Positions 25,553 through 36,621 are shown, counted from the first letter of the stretch. The stretch: 64,000 nt of DNA from Nocardioides sp. AX2bis (GCF_902506435.1 NZ_LR733215.1:274058-338057); one strand, 5' to 3'. Numbers and translations are program-made. The notes: generated by a model not told the origin, from the sequence alone.

Positions 25553-27025
25553 TCAGCCCTCGCCGAGCAGCGGGAGCGTGACGGTGAAGACCGACCCCCG
25601 GTCGGCGCCGTTGCGGTGGTGGACGTCCCCGCCGTGCGCCAGGGCCAGGCGGCGCACCACGAACAGACCGAGACCGGTGCCGCGGGCCGAGGCGCCCGGG
25701 GCGCGGGAGAACTCCTCGAAGAGCTGGTCGCGGAACGACTCCGGCACGCCGGAGCCCTGGTCCTCGACCGCCAGGTGCGCCCACGACCCCTGCTCGCCGA
25801 CGGTGACCACGACGGGCGGCGCGCCGTACTTGCGGGCGTTGCCGAGCAGGTTCGTCACCATCTGGTCGAGCCGGCCCGGGTCGGCGCGCACCCGCAGCGG
25901 GGCGGCACTGCCCTCGCGGGCCAGGACGTGCAGCGCGACGTCGGGGTGGGCCTCCAGGATCGTCTCGAGCGTGTCGACGAGGTCGAGCGGCTCGAGGCGT
26001 ACGTCGAGCACGCCGCGGCGGGCCTCGGCGGCGGTGAGCAGGTCGGCGGTGAGCGAGTCCAGGCGAGCGGCCTGCCGGCCGACCGAGGCGACCATCGCGG
26101 CCCGGCGGGCGGGGTCGAGCGTGTCCTCCCCGGGCGCGAGGACCTCGGCGATCCCGCCGAGGACGGTCACCGGGCCGCGCAGCTCGTGGGCGGTGGTGGT
26201 GATCGCCGAGCGCAGCCGGGCGATCTCCTCGTCGGCCGGGTCGGGGCCCGCGTAGACGACGACGGAGGCGCCGGTACGCGTGCCGCGCAGCGAGAACCGG
26301 GCGCCGTCCCGCACGACCTGCACCCGCACCGACTCCTCGGCCACCTCGGCCGGGTCCCGCCCACCCACCGCGTCCCAGAGCTCGGGCAGGAGGTCGGCCA
26401 GCGACGCCAGGGGACCGGCGGCGATGCCGAGCATCTGCGTCGCCGCGCCGTTGGCGAAGCGGACCGTCCCGTCGGCGTGGTCGGCCACCAGCATCGCCAC
26501 CGGCGCGTGCTCGACCAGCAGCGTGGCCGGGTCCGGCGGCGGTGGGGCGGCCGCTGCGGGGGCCGGCGTGGGCGAGGCGGCCGCCGGGACGTCGTCACGG
26601 CCCGGTGCGACGCCGCGTCGCGCCTCGCTCTCGTCGGCGATCCGTCGCAGCCGGTCGACGATGGCCGGGAGACGGGTGCCCTTCTCCACGTAGCCGTCGG
26701 CGCCGGAGACCAGGGCCTGGTCGCGCATCGCGGTCGCCCCGAACCCGGACAGCACCACGATCGTCGCGTTCGGGCGTATCCGGCGCAGGTGCGGCAGCGC
26801 CTCGAGCCCGTCCATCACCGGCATCGCCAGGTCGAGCACGACGAGGTCGGGCTCCGTCTCCTGCGTGACCGCGATGCCGGCCCGCCCGTCGCCGGCCTCG
26901 CCGACGACCTGGAAGTCGTCGGTCTCCTCGAGCGTCATCGCGAGCAGCTCGCGCAGGTCGGGGGTGTCGTCGACCAGCACGGTGCGGCGACGTGCGGGGC
27001 TGCTTGCGCGGTGGGGGTCGGTCAC
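25553..27025 (-). CDS. REC-PAS-histidine kinase (receiver at N-terminus)
   Basis: A 490-residue soluble protein with inverted hybrid layout. Residues ~14-130: receiver domain with phospho-acceptor Asp in PDLVVLDLAMPVMDG, Ser in VVLSGFG and Lys in GYVEKG. After a Pro/Ala linker comes a PAS-like segment (~165-260: LLVEHAPVAMLVADHADGTVRFANGAATQMLG). A kinase core follows: dimerisation helix with His280 in TTAHELRGPVTVLGG, then ATPase boxes N (DQMVTNLLGNARKYG), G1 (VEDQGSGVPE), F (LFEEFSRAPG) and G2 (GTGLGLFVV), all intact. It has no membrane segment; its start (GTG 27025) overlaps the stop of the membrane sensor gene as GTGA, so the two are translationally coupled. A close paralogue is at 30834-32342. 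Confidence 0.9.
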   Translation of the reverse strand: MTDPHRASSPARRRTVLVDDTPDLRELLAMTLEETDDFQVVGEAGDGRAGIAVTQETEPDLVVLDLAMPVMDGLEALPHLRRIRPNATIVVLSGFGATAMRDQALVSGADGYVEKGTRLPAIVDRLRRIADESEARRGVAPGRDDVPAAASPTPAPAAAAPPPPDPATLLVEHAPVAMLVADHADGTVRFANGAATQMLGIAAGPLASLADLLPELWDAVGGRDPAEVAEESVRVQVVRDGARFSLRGTRTGASVVVYAGPDPADEEIARLRSAITTTAHELRGPVTVLGGIAEVLAPGEDTLDPARRAAMVASVGRQAARLDSLTADLLTAAEARRGVLDVRLEPLDLVDTLETILEAHPDVALHVLAREGSAAPLRVRADPGRLDQMVTNLLGNARKYGAPPVVVTVGEQGSWAHLAVEDQGSGVPESFRDQLFEEFSRAPGASARGTGLGLFVVRRLALAHGGDVHHRNGADRGSVFTVTLPLLGEG

Positions 27026-27669
27026 AGTCGCTCCTCGGTGACCTCGGTGGGGGTCGTGCTCGCGCCCGGCGCCGTCGCACCGACCGGTGGTGCGGCCACG
27101 ACTGCGGCGCCCGAGCGCAGCAGGTGCGCGGTCCCGCCGCGCCCGCCCTCGACCAGGTCGGTGATGATCGTGCCGGCCGACCCGATCGCCGAGTCCAGCG
27201 CGCTCAGCGCCTTGTCCCGATCACCGCGCTCGAGCGACATCCGGGCGACCACCAGGCTCTGCAGCACGTGGTCGTTGAGGTCCAGCGCCTGCCGCTCGCG
27301 CTGCTCGAGGTCGGCGAAGAGGGCCGCCCCGGAGGTCAGCGAGGAGTAGCTGCGTCGGAGGGAGAGGTAGTAGAGCGCGACCAGGGCGCCGAGCACGTCC
27401 CACGACGCGAGGGGCCAGCCCCAGGCCTGGCGCATCGCGGTGCCCTGCACGACGTCGACCCCGAACCAGGGCATGGCCATGTGCAGGGCGTGCGACCCGT
27501 GGTGCACCGCGCAGGTCAGGAAGATGGCGGCGGTCGCGGCAGCGAGCGGGTTGCTGCGCAGCTGCCCCGTGCGGAGCAACGGGCGCACGATGGCCAGGGT
27601 GATCAGCACGTAGCTGAGGGCGATGACGACGTTCGCGGCGGCGCCGACGGTCCAGGGCACCTCAGGCAC
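27022..27669 (-). CDS. Three-helix ethylene-receptor-like membrane sensor with lone DHp helix
   Basis: A 215-residue protein with three membrane helices (about 8-30, 41-62, 78-100) and a cytoplasmic helical region. Compared with my recollection of plant ETR1, key sensor residues align without gaps at a constant offset of 12: Asp25 to Asn13, Tyr32 to Tyr20, Ile35 to Ile23, Cys65 to Cys53, His69 to His57 (CAVHH in place of CGATH). Cys and His are the copper ligands of ethylene receptors. After the helices comes QRERQALDLNDHVLQSLVVARMSLERGD, resembling the NarL-type (HisKA_3) dimerisation helix with its phospho-acceptor His, but no ATPase domain follows; the C-terminus is a disordered tail. It probably needs the kinase encoded next (4-base overlap). 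The receptor likeness is my own alignment; ligand unknown, and Asn for Asp argues against plant-like ethylene affinity. Confidence 0.6.
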   Translation of the reverse strand: MPEVPWTVGAAANVVIALSYVLITLAIVRPLLRTGQLRSNPLAAATAAIFLTCAVHHGSHALHMAMPWFGVDVVQGTAMRQAWGWPLASWDVLGALVALYYLSLRRSYSSLTSGAALFADLEQRERQALDLNDHVLQSLVVARMSLERGDRDKALSALDSAIGSAGTIITDLVEGGRGGTAHLLRSGAAVVAAPPVGATAPGASTTPTEVTEERL

Positions 27670-28354
27670 CCCCGCCCGTGCGAACGGTCACCAGGACCAG
27701 CAGCGGCAGCGCCAGGACGCTGAGGCCGGCCCAGGCCACGGCGCCGCGGTGCCATGCCGTGCCGGAGGCCAGCGGGCGTACGCCGCCGGCGGCGATCACC
27801 CAGAGGCAGGCGGCCGACGCGACGAGCTGCCACACCACGGCGGCGGCGTCCCACGGACCGACCGGCTCGGGCCCCTCGAGACCCGGGAGCCCCACCGTCC
27901 GGCTGAGCGCCCAGGCCGCCAGCACCGTGCCCTGGAGGACGAGACCGGCGGCTGCGAGGGACGCCGCGCGCGGGCCGGTCACCGGGCGCAGCAGCGCGAC
28001 GCCGGCCCAGGCCAGCTGGGCGGTCGCGGCGACGACGAACAGCAGGCCGAGGAGCGGGCTCTCGGTGGCGTGGGCGGGCCCCATCGCGGCGTGGACCCCC
28101 GCCGCGGCGGCGCTCGAGACGACCGCGACCGGCCACAGCGCAGGCCGGGTCGCGACGGTGGCCGGCACCTCGGCACCGCGTCGCCCGAGCCGTGGGTCCG
28201 ACGACCCGCCGACGGTGACCAGCGCCGCCCTCGCGGCCGGGGACGGGCTCCTGGTCGAGCCGAGCACCAGTGCACCGACCCCGGCGAAGCCGACGACCAG
28301 CAGCCCGTAGTGGAGCGTGTGCCCCACGAGGGACGCGAGGCTGAGGGGGTGCAC
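27662..28354 (-). CDS. Polytopic membrane protein with conserved-type histidines
   Basis: A 230-residue protein with six or seven hydrophobic segments. One helix carries GVHAAMGPAHATESPLLGLLF, a His-x6-His pattern that resembles the HxxxxPEH...E motif of a family of uncharacterised actinobacterial membrane proteins; further His residues lie in the first helix (GHTLHYG). Such intramembrane His pairs suggest metal or haem binding, but this is inference. The gene is the first of three overlapping leftward genes: its last 8 bases overlap the sensor gene (27662-27669), so the products are likely made in balanced amounts and may work together. Confidence 0.6.
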   Translation of the reverse strand: MHPLSLASLVGHTLHYGLLVVGFAGVGALVLGSTRSPSPAARAALVTVGGSSDPRLGRRGAEVPATVATRPALWPVAVVSSAAAAGVHAAMGPAHATESPLLGLLFVVAATAQLAWAGVALLRPVTGPRAASLAAAGLVLQGTVLAAWALSRTVGLPGLEGPEPVGPWDAAAVVWQLVASAACLWVIAAGGVRPLASGTAWHRGAVAWAGLSVLALPLLVLVTVRTGGGA

Positions 28355-28505
28355 CGACTCAGGGTAGGTGTCCGGCCGGCGGCTGATCAGGGTCGTTATG
28401 CCTCAGATGTGCGCGACCTGCGACCTCCTGCCTCACCCCCCGGGGCCGTCGAGCCACTACCCTCACCGCACGGGTCCGCGTCGTCGCGGACCGTGGCCGG
28501 AGGGT

Positions 28506-29843
28506 ATGGGGCTCGTGGACTGGCTGAGCGTGGACGGCGTGACCGACGCCGTCGTCACGTGGTGGACCCACATCCACTGGGTCCACTTCCTGACCATCCC
28601 GCTGTTCACCGGCGTCGTCGGGTTCCTGATCAACTGGTCCGGGCTGTGGATGCTGTTCAGCCCGGTGCGCTTCCGCGGGGTGCGCATCGCCGGGATGCGG
28701 GAGCTGGCCTCGGTGCTGCCGCGCAAGATCCAGGAGATCCCCGGCGTCCTGCAGGGCGGTCTCGGCTGGCAGGGCATCATCCCCGCACGCGCGGCGAAGA
28801 TGGGCAGCATCGCGGTGGACAAGGCGATCGCGAAGCTCGGCACGCCCTCGGACTTCTACCAGCAGCTCGAGCCCGAGCGGATCGCCGAGCACATCGTCGC
28901 CAGCTTCCGCCCGGAGATCCCCGCGCTGGTCGACGAGGTGATGCGTCGTGAGCACCCACGGCTGTGGCGCGACCTGCCCGGCCCGGTCCGCGAGGCCGTG
29001 GTGGAGCGGGTGCAGAACCAGGTCCCGGCCGTGGTCACCCGGGTCACCGACGAGATCGGGGAGCACATCGACCAGCTGCTCGACCCCAAGATCATGGTCA
29101 TCGACCACTTCCGCGAGAACCCCGCGCTGGTGGTGCGGATCTTCCGCGACTTCGGGCAGCGCGAGCTCGACCTGATGGTCCGGTTCGGCTTCGTCTTCGG
29201 CTTCCTGCTCGGCGTCCCGGTCGCCGTGGCCGACAGCATCGTGGGGCAGTGGTGGCTGCTGCCGATCCTCGGCGTCGTCGTCGGCTGGGTGACCAACGCG
29301 CTCGGGATGTGGCTGATCTTCGAGCCGCCCGAGCCCCGCCGCATCCTCGGCATCCGGGTGCACGGGCTCTTCCTGCGCCGCCAGGACCAGGCCGCGGAGG
29401 TGTACGCCCGGATCATCGCCGAGGACGTCATCACGCTGGAGCGGATCGGCGACTTCCTGCTCAACGGCCCCCGCGGCGACCGGACCCGCCAGATGCTGGC
29501 CACCGCGATGCGGCCGGCCATCGACCGGGCGGCCGGTCCCGCTCGGGGGGCGGTGCGCGTGGCGCTGGGGGCGGAGCGGTTCGACAGCATCCGCGACTCC
29601 GTGGCGCGCGAGGCGGTCGGGCGCACGCTGACGCCGTTCCAGGACCGGGCGTTCAACGCCCAGCAGGCCGAGCGGATCCAGGAGCTGGTGGCCCGGAGGA
29701 CCAAGGAGCTGCCGCCGCGCGACTTCGTGGAGATGATGCGCTCGGCCATCCGCGAGGACGAGTGGATGCTCTACGCCCACGGCGCGATCATGGGCCTGGG
29801 GGGCGGGTTCCTCCACCTCGCCTTCTTCGGGGTGGGAGGCTAG
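28506..29843 (+). CDS. DUF445 family membrane protein
   Basis: A 445-residue protein starting at ATG 28506 with GGAGGGT 2-8 bases upstream; longer upstream starts are unlikely. One N-terminal hydrophobic segment (HFLTIPLFTGVVGFLINWSGLWMLF, ~30-55) and a second pair near residues 225-270 (FVFGFLLGVPVAV..., WWLLPILGVVVGWVTNALGMWLIF) flank a large helical cytoplasmic region. Both membrane pairs end in the family's internal repeat GF.IN/TNxLxxxLIF followed by P.R..GI, diagnostic of DUF445 (YheB-like). Function is unknown; the repeated half-structure suggests an ancient duplication. It is followed after 7 bases by an Abi-alpha-like gene. Confidence 0.88.
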   Translation: MGLVDWLSVDGVTDAVVTWWTHIHWVHFLTIPLFTGVVGFLINWSGLWMLFSPVRFRGVRIAGMRELASVLPRKIQEIPGVLQGGLGWQGIIPARAAKMGSIAVDKAIAKLGTPSDFYQQLEPERIAEHIVASFRPEIPALVDEVMRREHPRLWRDLPGPVREAVVERVQNQVPAVVTRVTDEIGEHIDQLLDPKIMVIDHFRENPALVVRIFRDFGQRELDLMVRFGFVFGFLLGVPVAVADSIVGQWWLLPILGVVVGWVTNALGMWLIFEPPEPRRILGIRVHGLFLRRQDQAAEVYARIIAEDVITLERIGDFLLNGPRGDRTRQMLATAMRPAIDRAAGPARGAVRVALGAERFDSIRDSVAREAVGRTLTPFQDRAFNAQQAERIQELVARRTKELPPRDFVEMMRSAIREDEWMLYAHGAIMGLGGGFLHLAFFGVGG

Positions 29844-29850
29844 GGGCACT

Positions 29851-30837
29851 GTGAGCAGCCTGGTCCCGAGAGAGTCCCGCGAGCGGCTCGAGCGCGCCGC
29901 GGGGTCGGTGCCCGGCCTGGCCCGCGTGGCCGCCTCCGCGGCCTGGCACACCACCGGCTGGGGCGTGCGCACCAGCCTGCGCGGCACCCGCCGCGTGGCC
30001 CGCGCCGCCACGTCGGCCGACGAGGCCGCAGCGCTGATCGACGACGTCACCGAGACCGTCGGCGTCGTCGGCGACCTCGCCCGCAAGTTCTCCGGCGGCA
30101 CCCCCGTGGGCCGCGCCCTGATCGAGGCCGGCACCGCGCTCGGCGGGCTCGCGGAGGTCAGCCGCGAGAACCGTGAGGCGCGCGAGGAGGCCGCCGGCGT
30201 GGAGCGGCACCCGTACGACGCCCCGGTCCCGCACGAGGGCCACCACGGAGGCCACGTCGTGCGCGGCTCGGTCCTGCGCGACGACCACCTCGACAGCCAG
30301 AGCCTGCGCGAGCTCGGCCAGGACCTCCTGCGCCGCTCGCGCGACGTGTGGGCCGACGACGAGGACCACCCGGCGTACTCCAGGATCCTCACCGAGCTGG
30401 CGCCCGACGAGGGCCGGATCCTGCTGCTGCTCCTCGAGGGCGGTCCCCAGCCCAGCGTCGACGTGCGGACCGGCGGTCCGGTCGGCATGGTCTCCTCGCA
30501 GCTGGTGGCCCCGGGGCTGACCATGATCGGCAGCCGGGCCGGGTGCCGCCACGGCGAGCAGGTGCCGTCCTACCTCAACAACCTGTTCCGCCTCGGGCTG
30601 GTGTGGTTCTCCCGGGAGGCGCTCCGCGACCCGCTGGAGTACCAGGTGGTCGAGGCCCAGCCGGACGTGCTCGCGGCCCTGCACTCGGTGCGCTTCGCCA
30701 AGGTGGTGCGGCGCAGCATCCACCTGACCCCGTTCGGCGAGGACTTCTGCCGGGCCTGCCTGGTCGTCGAGGAGGCGCGCGACGCGGCCTTCCCGCAGCA
30801 CGCGACGCCGGACACCGGGGACCCGGGAGGGTCCTAG
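29851..30837 (+). CDS. DUF4393/Abi-alpha-like protein
   Basis: A 328-residue soluble protein from GTG 29851. The N-terminal 110 residues are helical and Ala/Arg-rich. The second half has the pattern of DUF4393 (listed in Pfam as Abi_alpha): LRRSRDVWADDEDHPAYSRILTELAPDEGRILLLL, then YLNNLFRLGLVWFSREALRDPLEYQVVEAQPDVLAAL and a terminal SIHLTPFGEDFCRACL. The family is named for a link to abortive phage infection, but it is widespread and activity has not been shown for most members. Only 7 bases separate it from DUF445, indicating co-expression. Its TAG shares the tetramer CTAG with the stop of the convergent kinase gene. Confidence 0.7.
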   Translation: MSSLVPRESRERLERAAGSVPGLARVAASAAWHTTGWGVRTSLRGTRRVARAATSADEAAALIDDVTETVGVVGDLARKFSGGTPVGRALIEAGTALGGLAEVSRENREAREEAAGVERHPYDAPVPHEGHHGGHVVRGSVLRDDHLDSQSLRELGQDLLRRSRDVWADDEDHPAYSRILTELAPDEGRILLLLLEGGPQPSVDVRTGGPVGMVSSQLVAPGLTMIGSRAGCRHGEQVPSYLNNLFRLGLVWFSREALRDPLEYQVVEAQPDVLAALHSVRFAKVVRRSIHLTPFGEDFCRACLVVEEARDAAFPQHATPDTGDPGGS

Positions 30838-32342
30838 GTCGTCGGCGCGGTCGTCGCCGGGGCCTTCGCGGGGTCGACCGCGGGCAGGTGCAGGCTGAAG
30901 ACGGCGCCGCCCTCCGGGCCGGTGCCGCAGGTGGCCTCGCCGCCCATCGCCAGCAGCAGCGTGCGCACGATGTAGAGCCCGAGGCCGGTGCCGCCGGAGG
31001 CGCCCTCCTTGCCGCGGGTGAACTCGGTGAAGACCCGCTCGACCAGGTCGTCGCCCACCCCGGGCCCGTGGTCGATGACGTCCACGACCACGCGGTCCGG
31101 CAGCGCCGCGTCGGGGCGGACCCGCACCGCGACCGGCTGCTCCCCGTGGAGGTGGGCGTTCGAGAGCAGCGTCCGCAGAGCCTGCGCCAGGCGTACGGGG
31201 TCGGCCCGCACGGCCCGGTTGTCCTCGACCACGACCGTGACCGCGGACCCGGAGCCGGCCACCGACAGGTCGTGCTCGGCCGCGACCCGGCGGGCGACCG
31301 CGGCGGCGTCGACGTCGACCAGGTCGACGCGCATCGTGCCGCGCTGGATCTGGGCGGAGGTGAGGAGGTCGGCGGTGATGCCGTCCAGCGCCCGGGTCTG
31401 GCGCAGGACCGCCGCGACCCAGCGGTCGCGGTCCTCGGAGGTGGCGGGACCGGCGGCCGCGCCGTCCTCGTCGAGGAGCGTCTCGGCGATCGCGCCGAGC
31501 ACGGCGACCGGCCCGCGCACCTGCTGGGCGGCGGTGCTGATCGCGCGGCGCAGCACCCCGACGTCCTCGCGGGAGGAGTCGAGGTAGACCAGCACCGACC
31601 AGCCCGTACGCCGGATCGTGGCGCGGGCCCGGCCGCCCACCAGCTCGACGTCGAAGGAGGCGTCGGCGTCGAGGCGGTGGTAGGAGACCATCGAGGCCAG
31701 CTCGGGTGCGGACACCGCGAGCGGGTTGCCCGGCCGGGCGGGGCCCAGCAGGCGCTGGGCGACGGCGTTGACGGTGAGGATGCGGAAGAGGGGCTCGTCG
31801 GCGAGCTCGAGGACACCGAACGGCGCCAGCGCGAGCGCCTCGCTGCTGCCGCTCGCGCGCTCGGCGGGGTCGGTGTCGGTGGCCGGCTCGACCCGGTCGG
31901 AGTCGACGGCGGTCGCGTCCGGGACCACGCTGAGGGCACGCCCGCTGCGGCCCGCCGGGGCGGCGCAGACCGTGCGGACGTAGTCGAGGATCGAGGGCAG
32001 CGGGGCGCCCTTCTGGACGTAGCCGTCGGCGCCGACCGCGACGGCCCGCGCGGACATCTGCTGGGCACCGAACCCGGACAGCACGATGATCTTCGCGCTC
32101 GGCACGAGCCGGCGGATCGCGGGCAGCGCCTCGATCCCGTCCATCACCGGCATCGCGAGGTCGAGCAGGACCACGTCGGGGCGGTGCTCGCGCACGGTCT
32201 CGATGCCGGCCCGGCCGTCGCCGGCCTCGGCGACGATCTCGAAGCCCCCGCGGGTCAGCGCGAGCGACAGCAGCTGGCGCAGGTCGTCGGTGTCGTCGAT
32301 GACGACGACGCGCGGCGCGCGTGCGGGCGCTGCGGTGTTCAC
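30834..32342 (-). CDS. REC-PAS-kinase paralogue lacking the phospho-acceptor histidine
   Basis: About 502 residues from GTG 32342; a longer reading would run into the clpB control region. Layout matches the protein at 25553-27025: receiver domain (Asp in PDVVLLDLAMPVMDG, Lys in GYVQKG), linker, PAS-like segment, dimerisation helix and ATPase. The ATP-binding boxes are intact (LLSNAHLHG, IDHGPGVGDD, GGTGLGLYIV). The helix reads ISTAAQQVRGPVAVLG where the paralogue reads ITTTAHELRGPVTVLG: the His is Gln at residue 273. It therefore cannot autophosphorylate in the usual way and may act as a phosphatase, a dimerisation partner of the paralogue, or a receiver output. It is divergent from clpB and ends in a CTAG shared with the convergent gene. 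Confidence 0.88.
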   Translation of the reverse strand: MNTAAPARAPRVVVIDDTDDLRQLLSLALTRGGFEIVAEAGDGRAGIETVREHRPDVVLLDLAMPVMDGIEALPAIRRLVPSAKIIVLSGFGAQQMSARAVAVGADGYVQKGAPLPSILDYVRTVCAAPAGRSGRALSVVPDATAVDSDRVEPATDTDPAERASGSSEALALAPFGVLELADEPLFRILTVNAVAQRLLGPARPGNPLAVSAPELASMVSYHRLDADASFDVELVGGRARATIRRTGWSVLVYLDSSREDVGVLRRAISTAAQQVRGPVAVLGAIAETLLDEDGAAAGPATSEDRDRWVAAVLRQTRALDGITADLLTSAQIQRGTMRVDLVDVDAAAVARRVAAEHDLSVAGSGSAVTVVVEDNRAVRADPVRLAQALRTLLSNAHLHGEQPVAVRVRPDAALPDRVVVDVIDHGPGVGDDLVERVFTEFTRGKEGASGGTGLGLYIVRTLLLAMGGEATCGTGPEGGAVFSLHLPAVDPAKAPATTAPTT

Positions 32343-32466
32343 GTCATCGACTCCGATCGGGGTGGGCCCGGCTGACGATACGCAGCCCCGGCGCCGAGCG
32401 GGACGAATTCGGCCGACGACCCGGGCGGGGAGGACCGAAAGAGGGGCTATGCTCTGACTGAGCAAA

Positions 32467-32487
32467 CTTGAGCGAGATCCACTCAAG
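32467..32487. promoter_or_regulatory. HAIR box of clpB
   Basis: CTTGAGC-N7-ACTCAAG, a near-perfect HAIR site, starting 13 bases downstream of a -10-like TATGCT (32448-32453), so it would cover the transcription start. It ends 18 bases before the clpB ATG. HspR bound here would block clpB, linking it to the dnaK operon. Confidence 0.92.
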
Positions 32488-32505
32488 TACGTCCAGGAGG
32501 TTCCC

Positions 32506-35094
<2,589 letters not shown>

Positions 35095-35105
35095 CCGGGT
35101 CCGGT

Positions 35106-35196
35106 GCTCCTGCGTAGCAATCGGGCACGGGCCGCCTCGCGACCTGCGGTGATGCCGCGGCGGTCGTGGCGGCGGGCGTCATCGCTACGCAGGAGC
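35106..35196. repeat. GCGTAGC-type long-loop inverted repeat, copy 1
   Basis: Perfect 13-base arms GCTCCTGCGTAGC (35106-35118) and its reverse complement (35184-35196) with a 65-base loop. It lies between the convergent clpB and HAD phosphatase genes. A related element with different outer arm bases but the same GCGTAGC core lies at 50637-50735. Confidence 0.85.
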
Positions 35197-35200
35197 AACC

Positions 35201-36511
35201 TCAGGGGTGGACGCGGTCCCGCTGGTCGGGGACCACGCTGCCGTCCGGGCGTCGCACCGGCCCGAACGACCCGTCGCGGCGCTCCGCGCCCTCGGTGGAG
35301 CAGGGGTAGGTGCCGGGCATCCGGGGCAGCGGCTTGATGAACATCGGCGTCACCAGCCAGCGGCCGTCGGCGTCGTCGTAGGCGCGGCACATCACCTCGT
35401 CGCTGTTGCGGTTCAGCACGACGTGGGCCAGCGTCGCGTCGGCGACCATCGAGACGTCGGTCGAGGCGTCGCCGACGGCGATCACCGGGCGTACGGCGGC
35501 CGGGGCGACGTCGAGCGCGGCGGGGCCCTGGATGCCGAGGACCTCCTGGTTGACCCAGCAGCGCTTGCCCTCGACGTAGGTCATGATCCGGTCGCTGCCG
35601 TCGGCGTAGCCGCCGCAGCCCTCGATCCCGGTGGTGACCCGGCCGTCCTCGAGCACCGTGCGGATCCCGATCGTGCGCGAGCGGGGGACGCCGATGCCCG
35701 GCGCCCAGACGTCGGCCCACAGCTGCGGCGACGCGCTGACCACCCACGGCGTGATCCCGGCGGCCTCGAGCGTGGCGACCAGGTCCCGCTGCTCGGCGTA
35801 GTAGCGGACCCAGCGGATCTGGCGGCTGCTGCCGACCCGCCAGGTGTCACCCCGGTCCGCGCGCAGCGCGGCGTCACGGGCGTCGGCGGCCAGCGCCCGG
35901 ACCTGGCGCGGGGTGCGCCCGGCCATCAGCTGCGCCATCCAGGCGTAGCCCGCGTTCATCTGGCGGTGGTCGTAGCCGCCGGCGAAGCCCGGCCTCCCGT
36001 CGGTGGTGGTCTGCTCGAGGCGCATCGAGAGGATCTCGTCGGCGCAAGCCACCGCCTGCGGTCGGCGCTCACCGGTGGGCAGGGCCCGGCCCGGTCGGGC
36101 CAGCGACCCGCAGGCGTCGCGCAGCGCGCGGACGGCGGCCGGGGTGATCCACCGGCTCGTGGTCGACCAGTCGCGGCGCGGGGGCTGGCGCAGCAGCGAC
36201 TTCCGCAGCACCCAGAAGGTGGTCTGGTCGCTGATGTCGTTCTTGATCATCGTGTTGTCCCAGTCGAAGACCGCGACCGGGGCGTCGCTGCCGGAGCCCT
36301 CGCAGGACCCGGCCTGGTCGATCGCCTGCTGGAGCCGCTCGCCGACGTCGCCGTACCAGTGGTCGGCCAAGCGCAGCTGGGGGCACGGACCGGCAGCCGC
36401 CGGTAGCGCGGCGGTCGCGGGTGATGCGGGCGACGCGGGGACCAGGCCCAGCGCGAGGACGAGGCCGGCGGCGCCGGCGACGAGGGAGCGGACGGGTCCA
36501 GGCAGGTGCAC
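35201..36511 (-). CDS. Secreted HAD-superfamily phosphatase
   Basis: About 436 residues from GTG 36511, chosen because GGAGG lies 5 bases upstream. A signal peptide (hydrophobic core VAGAAGLVLALGLV, cleavage probably near ASPATA) directs export. HAD motif I is VAVFDWDNTMIKND (DxDxT nucleophile), motif II lies in TPWVVSASPQLW, and motif IV is VIAVGDASTDVSMVAD; these fit a phosphoserine-phosphatase-like (HAD-IB) enzyme. Several Cys residues in the mature part may form disulfides. The likely role is extracytoplasmic phosphate-ester hydrolysis, substrate unknown. It converges with clpB across a long-loop palindrome. Confidence 0.82.
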   Translation of the reverse strand: MHLPGPVRSLVAGAAGLVLALGLVPASPASPATAALPAAAGPCPQLRLADHWYGDVGERLQQAIDQAGSCEGSGSDAPVAVFDWDNTMIKNDISDQTTFWVLRKSLLRQPPRRDWSTTSRWITPAAVRALRDACGSLARPGRALPTGERRPQAVACADEILSMRLEQTTTDGRPGFAGGYDHRQMNAGYAWMAQLMAGRTPRQVRALAADARDAALRADRGDTWRVGSSRQIRWVRYYAEQRDLVATLEAAGITPWVVSASPQLWADVWAPGIGVPRSRTIGIRTVLEDGRVTTGIEGCGGYADGSDRIMTYVEGKRCWVNQEVLGIQGPAALDVAPAAVRPVIAVGDASTDVSMVADATLAHVVLNRNSDEVMCRAYDDADGRWLVTPMFIKPLPRMPGTYPCSTEGAERRDGSFGPVRRPDGSVVPDQRDRVHP

Positions 36512-36621
36512 GGTGCCTCCACGGTGAGGCGGTCCCACCCCGAGCGGGCGCGGCCGTCCCGGCACCGTACGCCCGGCGGCGCGTCCCGGCCAGGGGTGAG
36601 GAGGGGACGTGATCCGGCCGG

